A stretch of DNA of 12,066 nucleotides from Cellvibrionales bacterium (GCA_024645065.1 JAHEGP010000076.1:1-12066), one strand, 5' to 3'. Positions 1 to 8,000 are shown, counted from the first letter of the stretch. A program made the numbers and translations. The notes: a model not told the origin generated them from the sequence alone.

Positions 1-69
1 CTGGACGAATCGCAAAAACAAGAGCAGATCAACACCGCCAACACCATTATCCAGCGTTACTGTCAATAA
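1..69 (+). CDS. C-terminal end of an unidentified protein (5' truncated by window)
   Basis: Reading frame 1 is open from the first base and ends at TAA (67-69), giving 22 residues that finish with RYCQ. The composition is hydrophilic and Gln/Asn-rich, with two consecutive Ile residues near the end; nothing identifies a family. I accept it as a probable gene end because the frame is open to the window edge, and the 766 bases after it lack a convincing gene. A weak dyad follows the stop (GCAG 81-84 with CTGC 92-95) without a T-run, so no intrinsic terminator is evident. The frame could be a chance opening, since 22 codons prove little. Confidence 0.45.
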   Translation: MDESQKQEQINTANTIIQRYCQ

Positions 70-437
70 ACCTAGATTCCGCAGTCGAACGCTGCAATAG
101 CCGGTAAGAGATTGATATCTTTACGAAAAAATGCGGATTACTGTGCGCCCTATGGGTGAGCCCAGAGACGCTGCACGGTTTCTCGAAAAACCCCAAAGCG
201 CCAGGACGTCGTTATCACTCCTGGCAAGGGCTCTGCCGGGTGCGGCCCAAGCCATTGCCGGCGAGCGATGCCTTGCCTGTGATACGGCATTCCGGCACTC
301 CGGGGTTTCCCGATAATTCCGTGCCCAACTGCGGATTCCAGGTTAAATGATAGAGACGATTTTGCTGGTCTGGGGTCAGTCTCACGGACAGGGTGGCAGC
401 ATCAAGGCGCCTGGCAATCTGCCAGCCGCTACAGCCG
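70..437. other. Intergenic region without a supportable gene
   Basis: Short open frames occur on both strands here, but none has a plausible ribosome-binding site, a recognisable protein or a codon pattern like the neighbouring genes. Two hairpins can be drawn. One is an 8-bp bulged stem at 104-124 whose only homopolymer is an A-run on the plus strand, so it is not a terminator for plus-strand transcription. The other has 7-bp arms (GCCAGGA 200-206 with TCCTGGC 219-225) around a 12-nt loop. I see no tRNA, insertion sequence, CRISPR repeat or guanidine-I motif. Confidence 0.6.
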
Positions 438-484
438 TGCACCATTAACGCCAGGCAGCAAAAAAAGTGCCCGTTTTTGGTGCG
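438..484 (+). promoter_or_regulatory. Putative NtrC enhancer sites upstream of the sigma-54 promoter
   Basis: The NtrC consensus is close to TGCACYA-N3-TGGTGCA. At 468-484 the sequence TGCCCGTTTTTGGTGCG has an almost perfect right half (TGGTGC) and a degenerate left half at the correct spacing. At 438-444 there is a perfect left half (TGCACCA) whose partner is poor. The two site centres (about 446 and 476) are 30 bp apart, about three helical turns, and lie about 120 and 150 bp upstream of the start predicted from the sigma-54 element. This resembles the paired sites upstream of enterobacterial glnA. An AATCAA half of an IHF-like site occurs at 490-495, but its TTR half is missing. Each site alone is weak; the geometry makes the call worth recording. 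Confidence 0.4.
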
Positions 485-569
485 TCCGGAATCAAGCCTC
501 CCCCGGGTGGCGCCCGTTCCTGGTGAGTATTCAAGCACGGCGATCACGGAGTCTGCCGCTTTCACGAGA

Positions 570-586
570 TTGGCATGCATCCTGCA
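570..586 (+). promoter_or_regulatory. Sigma-54 (RpoN) promoter for the guanidine operon
   Basis: TTGGCATGCATCCTGCA matches the RpoN consensus TTGGCACG-N4-TTGCA at all but two specified positions. It has the invariant GG (572-573) and GC (584-585) separated by exactly 10 bases. Taking the GC as -13/-12 puts transcription start near 597, about 239 nt before the first gene. The seven-gene operon downstream releases ammonia from its substrate, the kind of function normally placed under NtrC/RpoN control. No convincing sigma-70 promoter was seen in this leader. A second GG-N10-GC around 411-426 matches the rest of the consensus poorly. Confidence 0.6.
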
Positions 587-596
587 AATGGGTAAT

Positions 597-790
597 CCCG
601 AAACAGGCTTTTCGGGGCTTGCGCTGAGTCTGGTTCGGCCCGTGTAGGGGTATGACCCCTCGACACTGATGCGCCAGGCCGCGCCTGCTGCACGGCTGAT
701 GATGCCGCAGCGAATCGCTGTTCCCGGCAGGGCCCGGGGGCGGGAAACCGCGGCCAGCAAGCCGGGCCCGGCTCAGGGAAGCCGGCTTGA
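597..790 (+). other. Structured 5' leader of the operon mRNA
   Basis: If transcription starts near 597, the message opens with a hairpin (CCCGAAA 597-603 with TTTCGGG 610-616). It continues with AGGGGT/ACCCCT (646-651 with 655-660), CAGGC/GCCTG (675-679 with 683-687) and CAGCG/CGCTG (708-712 with 716-720). A large GC-rich element then follows: GGGCCCGG (730-737) with CCGGGCCC (762-769), enclosing GCGG-GAAA-CCGC (740-751), a stem capped by a GNRA-type tetraloop. The palindrome AAGCCGGCTT (779-788) closes the region. None of these carries the ACGR loops of guanidine-II or the conserved strings of guanidine-I that I know. No T-run follows, so it is not a classical terminator. Function unknown. 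Confidence 0.45.
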
Positions 791-835
791 AGCAAACCCC
801 GAGTAAGCGCGCTCAACAACTACTGGAGATTGATG

Positions 836-1903
836 ATGACCCGTCTAATGATGAAGATTACAGGGCTGTGTGCCCTGATAGTTGCGCTGGCACTGCCGAC
901 AAGCGCGCTGGGTGCCGAGCGCAGTCAATTCAGCATTGCCTGGTCGATTTACGTCGGGTGGATGCCCTGGGACTACGGCGCCAATGCCGGTATCGTCAAA
1001 AAATGGGCGGACAAATACGGGATCGAAATCGACGTGGTGCAAATCAACGATTATGTCGAGTCCATCAATCAATATACTGCGGGCCAATTCGACGGTTGCG
1101 CCATGACCAACATGGACGCGCTGACCATTCCCGCCGCTGGCGGAGTCGATTCCACGGCTTTGATCATCGGCGATTTTTCCAACGGCAACGATGGGGTGGT
1201 CCTCAAGGGCAAGCAGTCCCTCGCCGATATCAAGGGGCAGTCGGTAAATCTGGTGGAACTGAGTGTTTCACACTACCTGCTGGCGCGGGGCCTGGAAACG
1301 GTAGGGCTGGCAGAGAGGGATATCAAGGTCGTCAATACTTCCGATGCCGATATGGTTGCAGTTTATGGTACCGATTCGGTAACTGCGGTCACCACCTGGA
1401 ATCCGTTGCTGAGCGAGATTGCGGCTATGCCAAATTCCCACAGGGTGTTTGACTCCAGCCAAATCCCCGGCGAAATTATCGACCTTTTGGTGGTCAACAC
1501 CGAGACCCTGCAAGCGTATCCGCAGTTTGGCAAGGCGCTGGTCGGCGCCTGGTACGAAATCATGGAGCGCATGGCGGCTCAGGACGCTATCGGTATCGAA
1601 GCACGCACCCAGATGGCTGGCGCTTCCGGAACCGACCTTGCCGGTTACGAGGCCCAGCTCGACTCAACCAGGATGTTTTACCGTGCTGCCGATGCAGTGG
1701 CATTCAACAACAGTGCCGAGCTGGTAAAGACCATGGAGTACGTGGCGGGTTTCTCCTTTGACCATGGCTTGTTGGGCGACTCGGCGGCAGACGCTGGATT
1801 TATTGGCGTGGCGATGCCCGCGGGCACCTTCGGTGACAAAAATAATATCAAGCTGCGCTTTGATAACAGTTACATGCAAATGGCCGTCGACGGCAAGTTG
1901 TAG
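836..1903 (+). CDS. ABC transporter periplasmic solute-binding protein, carboxylase-associated (probable guanidine binder)
   Basis: This is the exported binding protein of an importer; it belongs to the NMT1/NrtA/SsuA-like family found beside urea/guanidine carboxylases and always labelled 'putative urea' transporters. The start at ATG 836 is 7 nt after GGAG (825-828); an adjacent ATG at 833 is also possible, but TTG at 830 is too close. It is 355 residues long. Residues 1-26 form a Sec signal peptide: basic MTRLMMK, a hydrophobic core, then TSALG followed by AERS. The mature protein opens with an aromatic cluster (W36, Y39, W42, W45, Y47), followed by a segment typical of the family (NAGIVKKWADKYGIEIDVV) and 'TNMDAL'. 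It is the first gene of the operon and the permease begins about 50 nt later. Ligand identity is inferred from the downstream riboswitch; urea or another amidine cannot be excluded. Confidence 0.85.
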   Translation: MTRLMMKITGLCALIVALALPTSALGAERSQFSIAWSIYVGWMPWDYGANAGIVKKWADKYGIEIDVVQINDYVESINQYTAGQFDGCAMTNMDALTIPAAGGVDSTALIIGDFSNGNDGVVLKGKQSLADIKGQSVNLVELSVSHYLLARGLETVGLAERDIKVVNTSDADMVAVYGTDSVTAVTTWNPLLSEIAAMPNSHRVFDSSQIPGEIIDLLVVNTETLQAYPQFGKALVGAWYEIMERMAAQDAIGIEARTQMAGASGTDLAGYEAQLDSTRMFYRAADAVAFNNSAELVKTMEYVAGFSFDHGLLGDSAADAGFIGVAMPAGTFGDKNNIKLRFDNSYMQMAVDGKL

Positions 1904-1956
1904 GGCATGGTATTCGATACAAGCGGGTCGACAGGACACCTCGGCGGGCAGCATTG

Positions 1957-2823
1957 ATGAAGCGAATGGTGAATCTCCAGCCGAGCAGGGCCGCCAGGAT
2001 CGGCCTCGGGCTGCTGCCGCTGGTATTGTTGGTGCTGGCCTACTGGTTGGCCTCCGATGCGCGCCTGGCTGAAAACCCCAATGACAAGTTGATGCCAGCC
2101 TTCGGTTCCTTTATCGACGCCATCGAACGGCTGGCGTTTGAGCCCAACAAGCGCAGCGGCGAATACCTGTTCTGGAACGACACCGCAGCCAGCCTCAAGC
2201 GCATTGGTCTCGGGGTTGGGCTCAGCGCCTTGATCGGGCTGGTATTCGGTATCGCTTGTGGCCTCTTGCCCCTGGTCAGGGCCGGGCTTTCGCCCCTGGT
2301 GACGATTATCTCCCTGATTCCCCCGATGGCGATCCTGCCCATCCTTTTTATCGTTTTTGGCCTTGGCGAGCTGTCAAAGGTGATGCTGATAGTGATAGGT
2401 ATCAGCCCCTTTATTATTCGCGATCTGCAGGGGCGGGTGATGGAGATTTCCCAGGAAATCCTGATCAAGGCCCAGACCCTGGGCGCCAATACCTGGCAGA
2501 TCGTCGTCCGGGTCGTGCTGCCACAGGTGTTGCCGCGTTTGCTCGATGCCGTGAGACTGTCCCTGGGTTCGGCCTGGCTATTCCTGATTGCCGCCGAAGC
2601 GATTGCTGCCACAGAAGGCCTGGGATACCGCATCTTCCTGGTGCGTCGTTATATGTCGATGGACATTATCCTGCCCTATGTCGCCTGGATTGCCCTGCTT
2701 GCCTTTGCGATGGACTGGAGCCTCAAAACCCTGTCGCGCTGGCTGTTCCCCTGGTATTTCGGTATTGGCGCCAGTGACAAGGCATCGACGGAGAGCACCA
2801 AAGTAGCGGAGAGGACCGCATGA
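1957..2823 (+). CDS. ABC transporter inner-membrane permease (NitT/TauT type)
   Basis: This is the membrane channel subunit, 288 residues with several hydrophobic spans. An N-terminal helix lies near 16-33, and the BPD_transp_1 core runs from about 84 to 265, with spans near 84-104, 111-134, 140-155, 200-220 and 238-258. The EAA-type cytoplasmic loop that docks the ATPase is visible at about 171-193 (KAQTLGANTW followed by a hydrophobic stretch and VLPQVLP). The start at ATG 1957 is chosen over TTG 1954; the ribosome-binding site is weak (GGCGGGC), and ATG 1966 is an alternative. The gene follows the binding protein by 53 nt and overlaps the ATPase gene by 4 nt (ATGA), indicating translational coupling. 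Use of a periplasmic binding protein marks the system as an importer. Confidence 0.88.
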   Translation: MKRMVNLQPSRAARIGLGLLPLVLLVLAYWLASDARLAENPNDKLMPAFGSFIDAIERLAFEPNKRSGEYLFWNDTAASLKRIGLGVGLSALIGLVFGIACGLLPLVRAGLSPLVTIISLIPPMAILPILFIVFGLGELSKVMLIVIGISPFIIRDLQGRVMEISQEILIKAQTLGANTWQIVVRVVLPQVLPRLLDAVRLSLGSAWLFLIAAEAIAATEGLGYRIFLVRRYMSMDIILPYVAWIALLAFAMDWSLKTLSRWLFPWYFGIGASDKASTESTKVAERTA

Positions 2824-3617
2824 CCCCCCTGATAGAAGCGCGCCGCGTGTGGCGCGAGTACGGCGGCAACATCGTGCTGGAAAACGTCAATGCCCGGGTC
2901 AATGCAGGTGAATTCATCACCATCGTGGGTGCTTCCGGTTGTGGCAAGACAACGTTCCTGCGCATGCTGCTGGGAAGCGACAGCCCCTCGAGGGGGGAAT
3001 TGCTATTGCAGGGCGATACCATTCCCGATGAGCCGGGACCCGACCGGGGCATCGTGTTCCAGCGCTATTCGGTATTCTCCCATTTGAGCGTGCTGCAAAA
3101 TGTGAGCCTGGGGCTGGAGTTCGAGCGCTCACCGCTGTTGGCCAGGCTGTTTGGTACGAGCAGGCGCAATGCGGAATCAACCGCGCGTGAGTTATTGACC
3201 ACGGTAGGTTTGGGGCACGCGTTGCATCGTTACCCGTTCGAGCTTTCCGGTGGTATGCAGCAGCGCCTGGCGATCGCCCAGTCCCTGATCAAGCGTCCCG
3301 AAATACTGCTGCTCGATGAGCCTTTTGGTGCCCTTGACCCGGGTATTCGCAAGGATATGCACGAACTCATTCTCGGCTTGTGGCGCGAGACGGGAGTAAC
3401 GGTATTCATGACCACCCATGATCTCGAGGAGGGCTTTTACCTCGGTACCCGGCTCTGGGTCTTCGACAAGATCCGCCACGACCCCGATAACCCGAATCGC
3501 TACGGTGCCCACATAAGCTATGACATTCCGCTGGGCAAGTGCCAGCCGGAGGTACTGGATGAAATAGCGGCAAACCGGGTGAAAGCTACCCATGCTGGAA
3601 GGAGTGATTGCAGGTGA
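2820..3617 (+). CDS. ABC transporter ATP-binding protein (NitT/TauT type)
   Basis: This is the cytoplasmic ATPase that powers the importer, 265 residues. All nucleotide-binding motifs are intact: Walker A GASGCGKTT (37-45), Q-loop Gln81, signature LSGGMQQ (142-148), Walker B ILLLDEP (162-168), D-loop ALD (171-173) and switch His200 in TTHD. The length and the short C-terminal extension after residue 215 resemble the SsuB/TauB/NrtD subfamily. The ATG at 2820 overlaps the permease stop (ATGA), and the stop at 3615-3617 overlaps the GTG start of the next gene, so the importer genes are coupled to the first deiminase gene. Substrate specificity lies in the binding protein, not here. Confidence 0.92.
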   Translation: MTPLIEARRVWREYGGNIVLENVNARVNAGEFITIVGASGCGKTTFLRMLLGSDSPSRGELLLQGDTIPDEPGPDRGIVFQRYSVFSHLSVLQNVSLGLEFERSPLLARLFGTSRRNAESTARELLTTVGLGHALHRYPFELSGGMQQRLAIAQSLIKRPEILLLDEPFGALDPGIRKDMHELILGLWRETGVTVFMTTHDLEEGFYLGTRLWVFDKIRHDPDNPNRYGAHISYDIPLGKCQPEVLDEIAANRVKATHAGRSDCR

Positions 3618-4342
3618 GCAGTGAAAGGCCGATATGGTACCAGGATGTCATCCCCGGTGGTGCGCACTGGTCGATGCGCCTGCGAGCCAATACCAGCCTG
3701 CGACTGGTTGACGAGGAGGGGGGCGCCAATGTCGGCATGCTGTTTTACAATCCCGAGAACCTGCTCGAGCGCTATAACGCCCCGGACACCCTCAAGTGCC
3801 AGCATACCTTCAAACTCACCGCCGGGCATTGCCTGTACTCCGACATGGGCCGGATTTTTTGCTCGATCGTGGGCGACAGCAGCGGCTGGCATGATACGGT
3901 TTGCGGCAATCTCAGCGATGCCAATATGAAGCGCAAGTGGTCTTTCGCGAGCTACCAGCAGGCGCGCAATGACTGGACCATCAGTGGCGAGCATGCGTTT
4001 CTGGTTGAGCTGGCCAAGTATGGCCTGGGGTTGGCAGATATGGCTGCGAATCTCAATTTGTTCAGCCGGGCGGTCGTCGATGAGTATGGCAATCTTGGCT
4101 ACCCAAGCCAGCAAAGTCGTGCCGGTGACTTTGTAGAATTGCGCTTTGAGATGGACACCCTGGTGGTGTTACATACCTGCCCGCACCCCCTTGATCCTGC
4201 TCCCGAATATCCCCGGCGGCCGGTGCGCTACCAGCTGCTGCCTGCGGAACCTGCGGCCGATGACGACTTGTGCAAAAACAGCCGTGTCGAAAACCAGCGT
4301 GGTTTTGCCAACAATCGACTTTACTACCTGGGTGGAGCGTGA
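3614..4342 (+). CDS. DUF1989 'urea carboxylase-associated' protein, larger subunit of probable carboxyguanidine deiminase (CgdAB)
   Basis: The protein is 242 residues and belongs to the DUF1989 family usually annotated as urea amidolyase-associated protein. In other bacteria the pair of such proteins was shown to act as a heteromeric carboxyguanidine deiminase, converting N-carboxyguanidine to allophanate and ammonia. The start GTG 3614 sits 9 nt after GGAAGGAG (3597-3604) and overlaps the ATPase stop (GTGA); TTG 3608 is only 3 nt from that site and is rejected. Visible family features are LRLVDEEG (29-36), the LFYNP and ERY elements (43-54), LTAGHCLYSDMGR (68-80) and GWHDTVCG (91-98), with potential metal or catalytic residues H93, D94 and C97. 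It aligns by eye with the next gene along most of its length. The C-terminal Cys/Asn-rich tail (220-242) is absent from its partner. Which of CgdA or CgdB it is was not decided. Confidence 0.85.
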   Translation: MSSERPIWYQDVIPGGAHWSMRLRANTSLRLVDEEGGANVGMLFYNPENLLERYNAPDTLKCQHTFKLTAGHCLYSDMGRIFCSIVGDSSGWHDTVCGNLSDANMKRKWSFASYQQARNDWTISGEHAFLVELAKYGLGLADMAANLNLFSRAVVDEYGNLGYPSQQSRAGDFVELRFEMDTLVVLHTCPHPLDPAPEYPRRPVRYQLLPAEPAADDDLCKNSRVENQRGFANNRLYYLGGA

Positions 4343-4345
4343 GCC

Positions 4346-4981
4346 ATGCTGCTAGCCAGTGAGTTATTAGCGCAACATGCGGTGCGTCGCGAAACGGTCA
4401 ATGCCGGTGATTACTATCTGCAGGTTTTGGCGGCCGGTGAGACCATGCGGATTGTTGACATCGAGGGCAACCAGGCCGCCGATACCCTGTTTTATGCTGC
4501 GGCAAACCCGCGTGAGCGCTACAGCGCGGTCGATACCATTCGCGAGCAGGGTAATGTCTACCTGACCGCCGGCTCGACGCTGCTCTCCAATCTCGGCAAC
4601 GAGATGCTGACCATCGTGGCCGATACCTGCGGCCGGCACGACACCCTTGGCGGAGCCTGTGCCGCGGAGAGCAACACCGTGCGCTACGGCCTGGAAAAAA
4701 AATGCATGCATGCCTGTCGTGACAGCTGGATGCTGGCATTGGCGCAGAACCCGGCCTTTGGCATGGACAAGCGCGACATTACCCACAATATCAATTTTTT
4801 TATGAATGTCCCGATTACACCGGATGGCGGCCTGAGTTTTGCAGACGGTATCAGCGAAGCCGGCAAATACGTGGAGTTCAGGGCATCAATGGACGTCATT
4901 GTGCTGGTATCAAACTGTCCTCAGCTCAACAACCCCTGTAATGCCTACAATCCCACCCCCATTGAGCTACTGGTTTGGTAG
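4346..4981 (+). CDS. DUF1989 'urea carboxylase-associated' protein, smaller subunit of probable carboxyguanidine deiminase (CgdAB)
   Basis: The protein is 211 residues and paralogous to the preceding gene. Shared blocks are MRIVDIEG (34-41), LFYAAANPRERYSAVDT (48-64), YLTAGSTLLSNLGN (72-85) and CGRHDTLGG (95-103). It carries additional cysteines (C95, C105, C120, C124, C191, C198) and the acidic E108 just after HDTLGGACA. Some of these, with H98, are candidate active-site residues. The start at ATG 4346 lies 8 nt after GGAG (4334-4337) and 3 nt after the stop of its partner. Family knowledge says the two subunits work together; the close spacing fits equal synthesis. The gene is followed by a 105-nt gap, the largest inside the operon, which holds the guanidine-II riboswitch. 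Confidence 0.85.
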   Translation: MLLASELLAQHAVRRETVNAGDYYLQVLAAGETMRIVDIEGNQAADTLFYAAANPRERYSAVDTIREQGNVYLTAGSTLLSNLGNEMLTIVADTCGRHDTLGGACAAESNTVRYGLEKKCMHACRDSWMLALAQNPAFGMDKRDITHNINFFMNVPITPDGGLSFADGISEAGKYVEFRASMDVIVLVSNCPQLNNPCNAYNPTPIELLVW

Positions 4982-5014
4982 GCAGGCGCCAGTCGCGCCT
5001 CGGCCCACCCGTTA

Positions 5015-5081
5015 TCACTTGGTGCAGGACGACCTGTACGGTGCCACCAGCCATCGGGACGACCCGATTCACCAAGTGAGG
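5015..5081 (+). promoter_or_regulatory. Guanidine-II (mini-ykkC) riboswitch controlling the carboxylase
   Basis: Two hairpins with identical ACGA tetraloops are visible. P1 is GTGCAGG (5022-5028), ACGA (5029-5032), CCTGTAC (5033-5039): seven pairs including one G-U. P2 is ATCGGG (5053-5058), ACGA (5059-5062), CCCGAT (5063-5068): six perfect pairs. The linker is 13 nt. Twin short hairpins with ACGR loops whose closing pairs are G-C, just upstream of a start codon, define the guanidine-II class; the loops kiss and bind guanidinium. In addition, TCACTTGGTG (5015-5024) is exactly complementary to CACCAAGTGA (5070-5079), which runs into the Shine-Dalgarno GAGG (5078-5081) of the ATG at 5087. Full P1 formation would take 5022-5024 away from that duplex. 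Translational activation by guanidine is inferred. Confidence 0.92.
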
Positions 5082-5086
5082 CGAGC

Positions 5087-8000
5087 ATGTTCAGCAAAGT
5101 CCTGATTGCCAATCGCGGCGCCATTGCCTGTCGCATTATTCGCACCCTGAAAAACATGCGGATCCAGTCCGTGGCTGTGTATGCCGCAGCGGATGCCGAC
5201 TCGGCGCATGTGCGCATGGCGGATGAGGCCTATTGCCTGGGCGAGGGAGGGGCTGTACAGACCTACCTCGACCAGGACAAGCTATTCACCATTATTGATC
5301 GTAGCGGCGCCGAGGCTGTGCATCCCGGTTATGGCTTCCTCAGTGAAAATGCCGGTTTTGTCCGCCGCTGTACCCGGCAGGGCATCATCTTTATCGGCCC
5401 CTCCAGTGATTCCATCGAGTTATTCGGTCTCAAGCACCGGGCCCGCCAGTTGGCGCAACAATTCGAAGTACCGGTTATAGCTGGCAGCGGTCTTTTAACC
5501 GCTCAAGCTGATGCCATTGCGGCCGCCGATGTCATTGGCTATCCGGTGATGCTCAAGAGTACGGCGGGGGGTGGCGGTATTGGTATGCAAGTCTGTCTTG
5601 ACCGCCAACAATTGCAGCAATGCTTCGCCTCCGTGGTACGCCTGGGGGAGAATAATTTTTCCGACGGCGGTGTATTCCTGGAAAAGTATATCCCCCGGGC
5701 GCGCCATCTTGAGGTCCAGCTGTTTGGTGACGGTTGCGGACGGGTAGTGGCGTTGGGCGAACGGGATTGCTCCTTGCAGCGGCGCAACCAGAAGGTGATT
5801 GAGGAGACGCCGGCGCCGGGTTTGACCGAGCAGCAAAGACAGGCGCTGCACACCACCGGTCAGCGTCTGCTGCAGGCGGTCAGTTATGCCAGTGCCGGCA
5901 CGGTGGAGTTTATTTACGATACGGCGACCCGCGAGTTCTATTTTCTTGAGGTCAATACCCGCCTGCAGGTTGAGCACGGCATCACCGAAGAGCGATTTGG
6001 TGTTGACCTGGTGCAGTGGATGGTGGAGCAGGCCTATGCGCCGCTGGGCGACCTGCAGCAGCGGCGCGAGCAATTGCAACCCGCTGGACACGCGATAGAG
6101 GCCCGCATTTATGCTGAAGACTGCGCCCGCAATTTCCAGCCCTCGGCTGGCCTGCTGAGCCATGTAGAGTGGCCAGGCTCGCCGCCGCCGTCCTGTCGGC
6201 TGCGAATCGATAGCTGGATCAGCGCCGGAATTGAAGTGTCCAGCTACTACGACCCGATGCTGGCGAAGATGATCGTGCACGGTCCCGATCGAGTCACGGC
6301 CATTGCCGGCATGCAATACAGCCTGGAGCAAACCCAACTCTGGGGCATCGAGACCAATCTGGCTTATTGTGAGCAGCTTATGTCCGGGCCTGCATTCCTG
6401 CAGGGCGATGTCTATACCGGTCTGTTGCAGCAGTGGGAATTTCAGTCAGACAGGGTTGAAGTGTTGGTTCCCGGAACGATGACCACCCTGCAGGACCTGC
6501 TGGGTAGACGGGGTTACTGGCATGTGGGTGTGCCCCCCAGTGGCGCGTTTGACAGTTACAGTTTTCGCCTCGGTAACGAGTTGCTACAAAACGATGCAGA
6601 CTGTGCCGGGCTGGAGATAACCCTGGGCGGCCCGACACTCAAATTCAGCCAGTCACAGCAAGTCGTGGTGGTGGGTGCCGATTTGCCAATCGCGCTGGAC
6701 GGGCAGCCGCAGCCAACGTGGAGTGTCATCGAAGTCGACGCTGGACAGACGCTGGAACTGGGCGCTGTTAGCGGCAATGGCGCCCGCGCCTATCTACTGG
6801 TAAGGGGTGGCTTCCAGTGTCCCCAATACCTCGGCTCGCGATCGACTTTCACCCTGGGCCAGTTCGGTGGCCACGCCGGACGCGCACTGCGTACCGGTGA
6901 CGTCTTGCATTGCCGTGTCACCGCGAGGGTGGCTGCGGGCCTGGTAGACCCGCAGCGTCGACCCACGCTCACCCGCAATTGGACCTTGCACGCCATTTAC
7001 GGCCCCCACGGCGCCCCGGATTTTCTCACCGATGAAGATATCGCAAGGTTTTTCTCGGCCGCTTGGGAGGTGCATTACAATAGCAGTCGCACTGGCATTC
7101 GCCTGCTCGGCCCAAAGCCGAACTGGGCGCGGGACAGCGGTGGCGAAGCGGGGATGCACCCCTCCAATATTCATGATAACGCCTACGCTTTTGGCAGCGT
7201 GGACTTCACCGGCGATATGCCCGTTATCCTCGGTCCTGACGGCCCCTCCCTGGGGGGATTCGTGTGCCCCGCCACCGTCATCAATGCCGACCTTTGGAAA
7301 CTTGGCCAACTCAAGGCCGGGGACACCCTTCGGTTTGTTCCGGTTGCGATTGATGCTGCGGTCCAGCTCGATCGCGCCATCCTCCGGGGAGAGCCCTTGT
7401 ATCAGCTTGAGCCGGTCCCGCCCGACTCCTGCATCCTGCGGCGGCTGGTCATCGGCAGCGCAGTGAGGGTCGTCATTCGCGCTGCCGGGGATCGCTTTGT
7501 GCTGGTTGAGTTCGGCGACCAGCAGCTGGACCTGGCGCTGCGTCTGCGGGTGGCTGCACTGCAGCAACAGTTGCAGGAGCTGGCAGCGAGCCAAGCCGAG
7601 CTGGGTTCGGCGCTCATCGACCTGACGCCGGGAATTCGCAGCTTGCAGGTACACTACGACCCACAGCTGTTGGCCCTGGAGCCTCTACTGGCTTATATCG
7701 AAGCGGGATGTCAAAGTCTTGAGCGCGAGCAGGACGTGAGCATTGCTTCGCGCACGGTGCACCTGCCCTTGAGTTGGGACGATAGTGTTTGCCGGCAGGC
7801 GATTGAAAAGTATATGAAGTCGGTGCGAGCGGATGCGCCCTGGTGCCCCGACAACATCGAGTTTATTCGCCGTATCAATGGCCTCGACAATGTCGAGGCT
7901 GTGCGTGACATCGTGTTTACGGCCGAATATGTGGTGATGGGCCTCGGCGATGTGTACCTCGGCGCGCCGGTGGCTACCCCGCTGGACCCGCGCCACCGCC

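Noticed and set aside
104..124. Hairpin followed by an A-run as a terminator for the upstream gene
   Set aside because: A terminator needs a T-run after the stem on the transcribed strand; here the run is A on the plus strand and precedes the stem on the minus strand.
210..219. 10-mer CGTTATCACT shared with the riboswitch flank at 5010-5019
   Set aside because: Shared 10-mers are expected many times by chance in 12 kb, and the surrounding bases do not match.
215..760. 181-codon minus-strand open frame in the leader region
   Set aside because: No recognisable domain, a composition rich in Arg, Gly, Ser and Ala typical of antisense frames in GC-rich DNA, overlap with the predicted promoter and structured leader, and no convincing ribosome-binding site.
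320..830. Possible guanidine-I (ykkC) riboswitch before the importer genes
   Set aside because: I looked for the conserved strings CTAGGG, GGTCCGAGAG and AAAAGCCCGGGAGA and for ACGR-loop hairpins; none is present in the leader.
6794..7654. 286-codon antisense frame within the carboxylase gene
   Set aside because: It lies wholly opposite a gene with intact AHS2-domain motifs, has no family signature and is explained by codon bias of GC-rich DNA.
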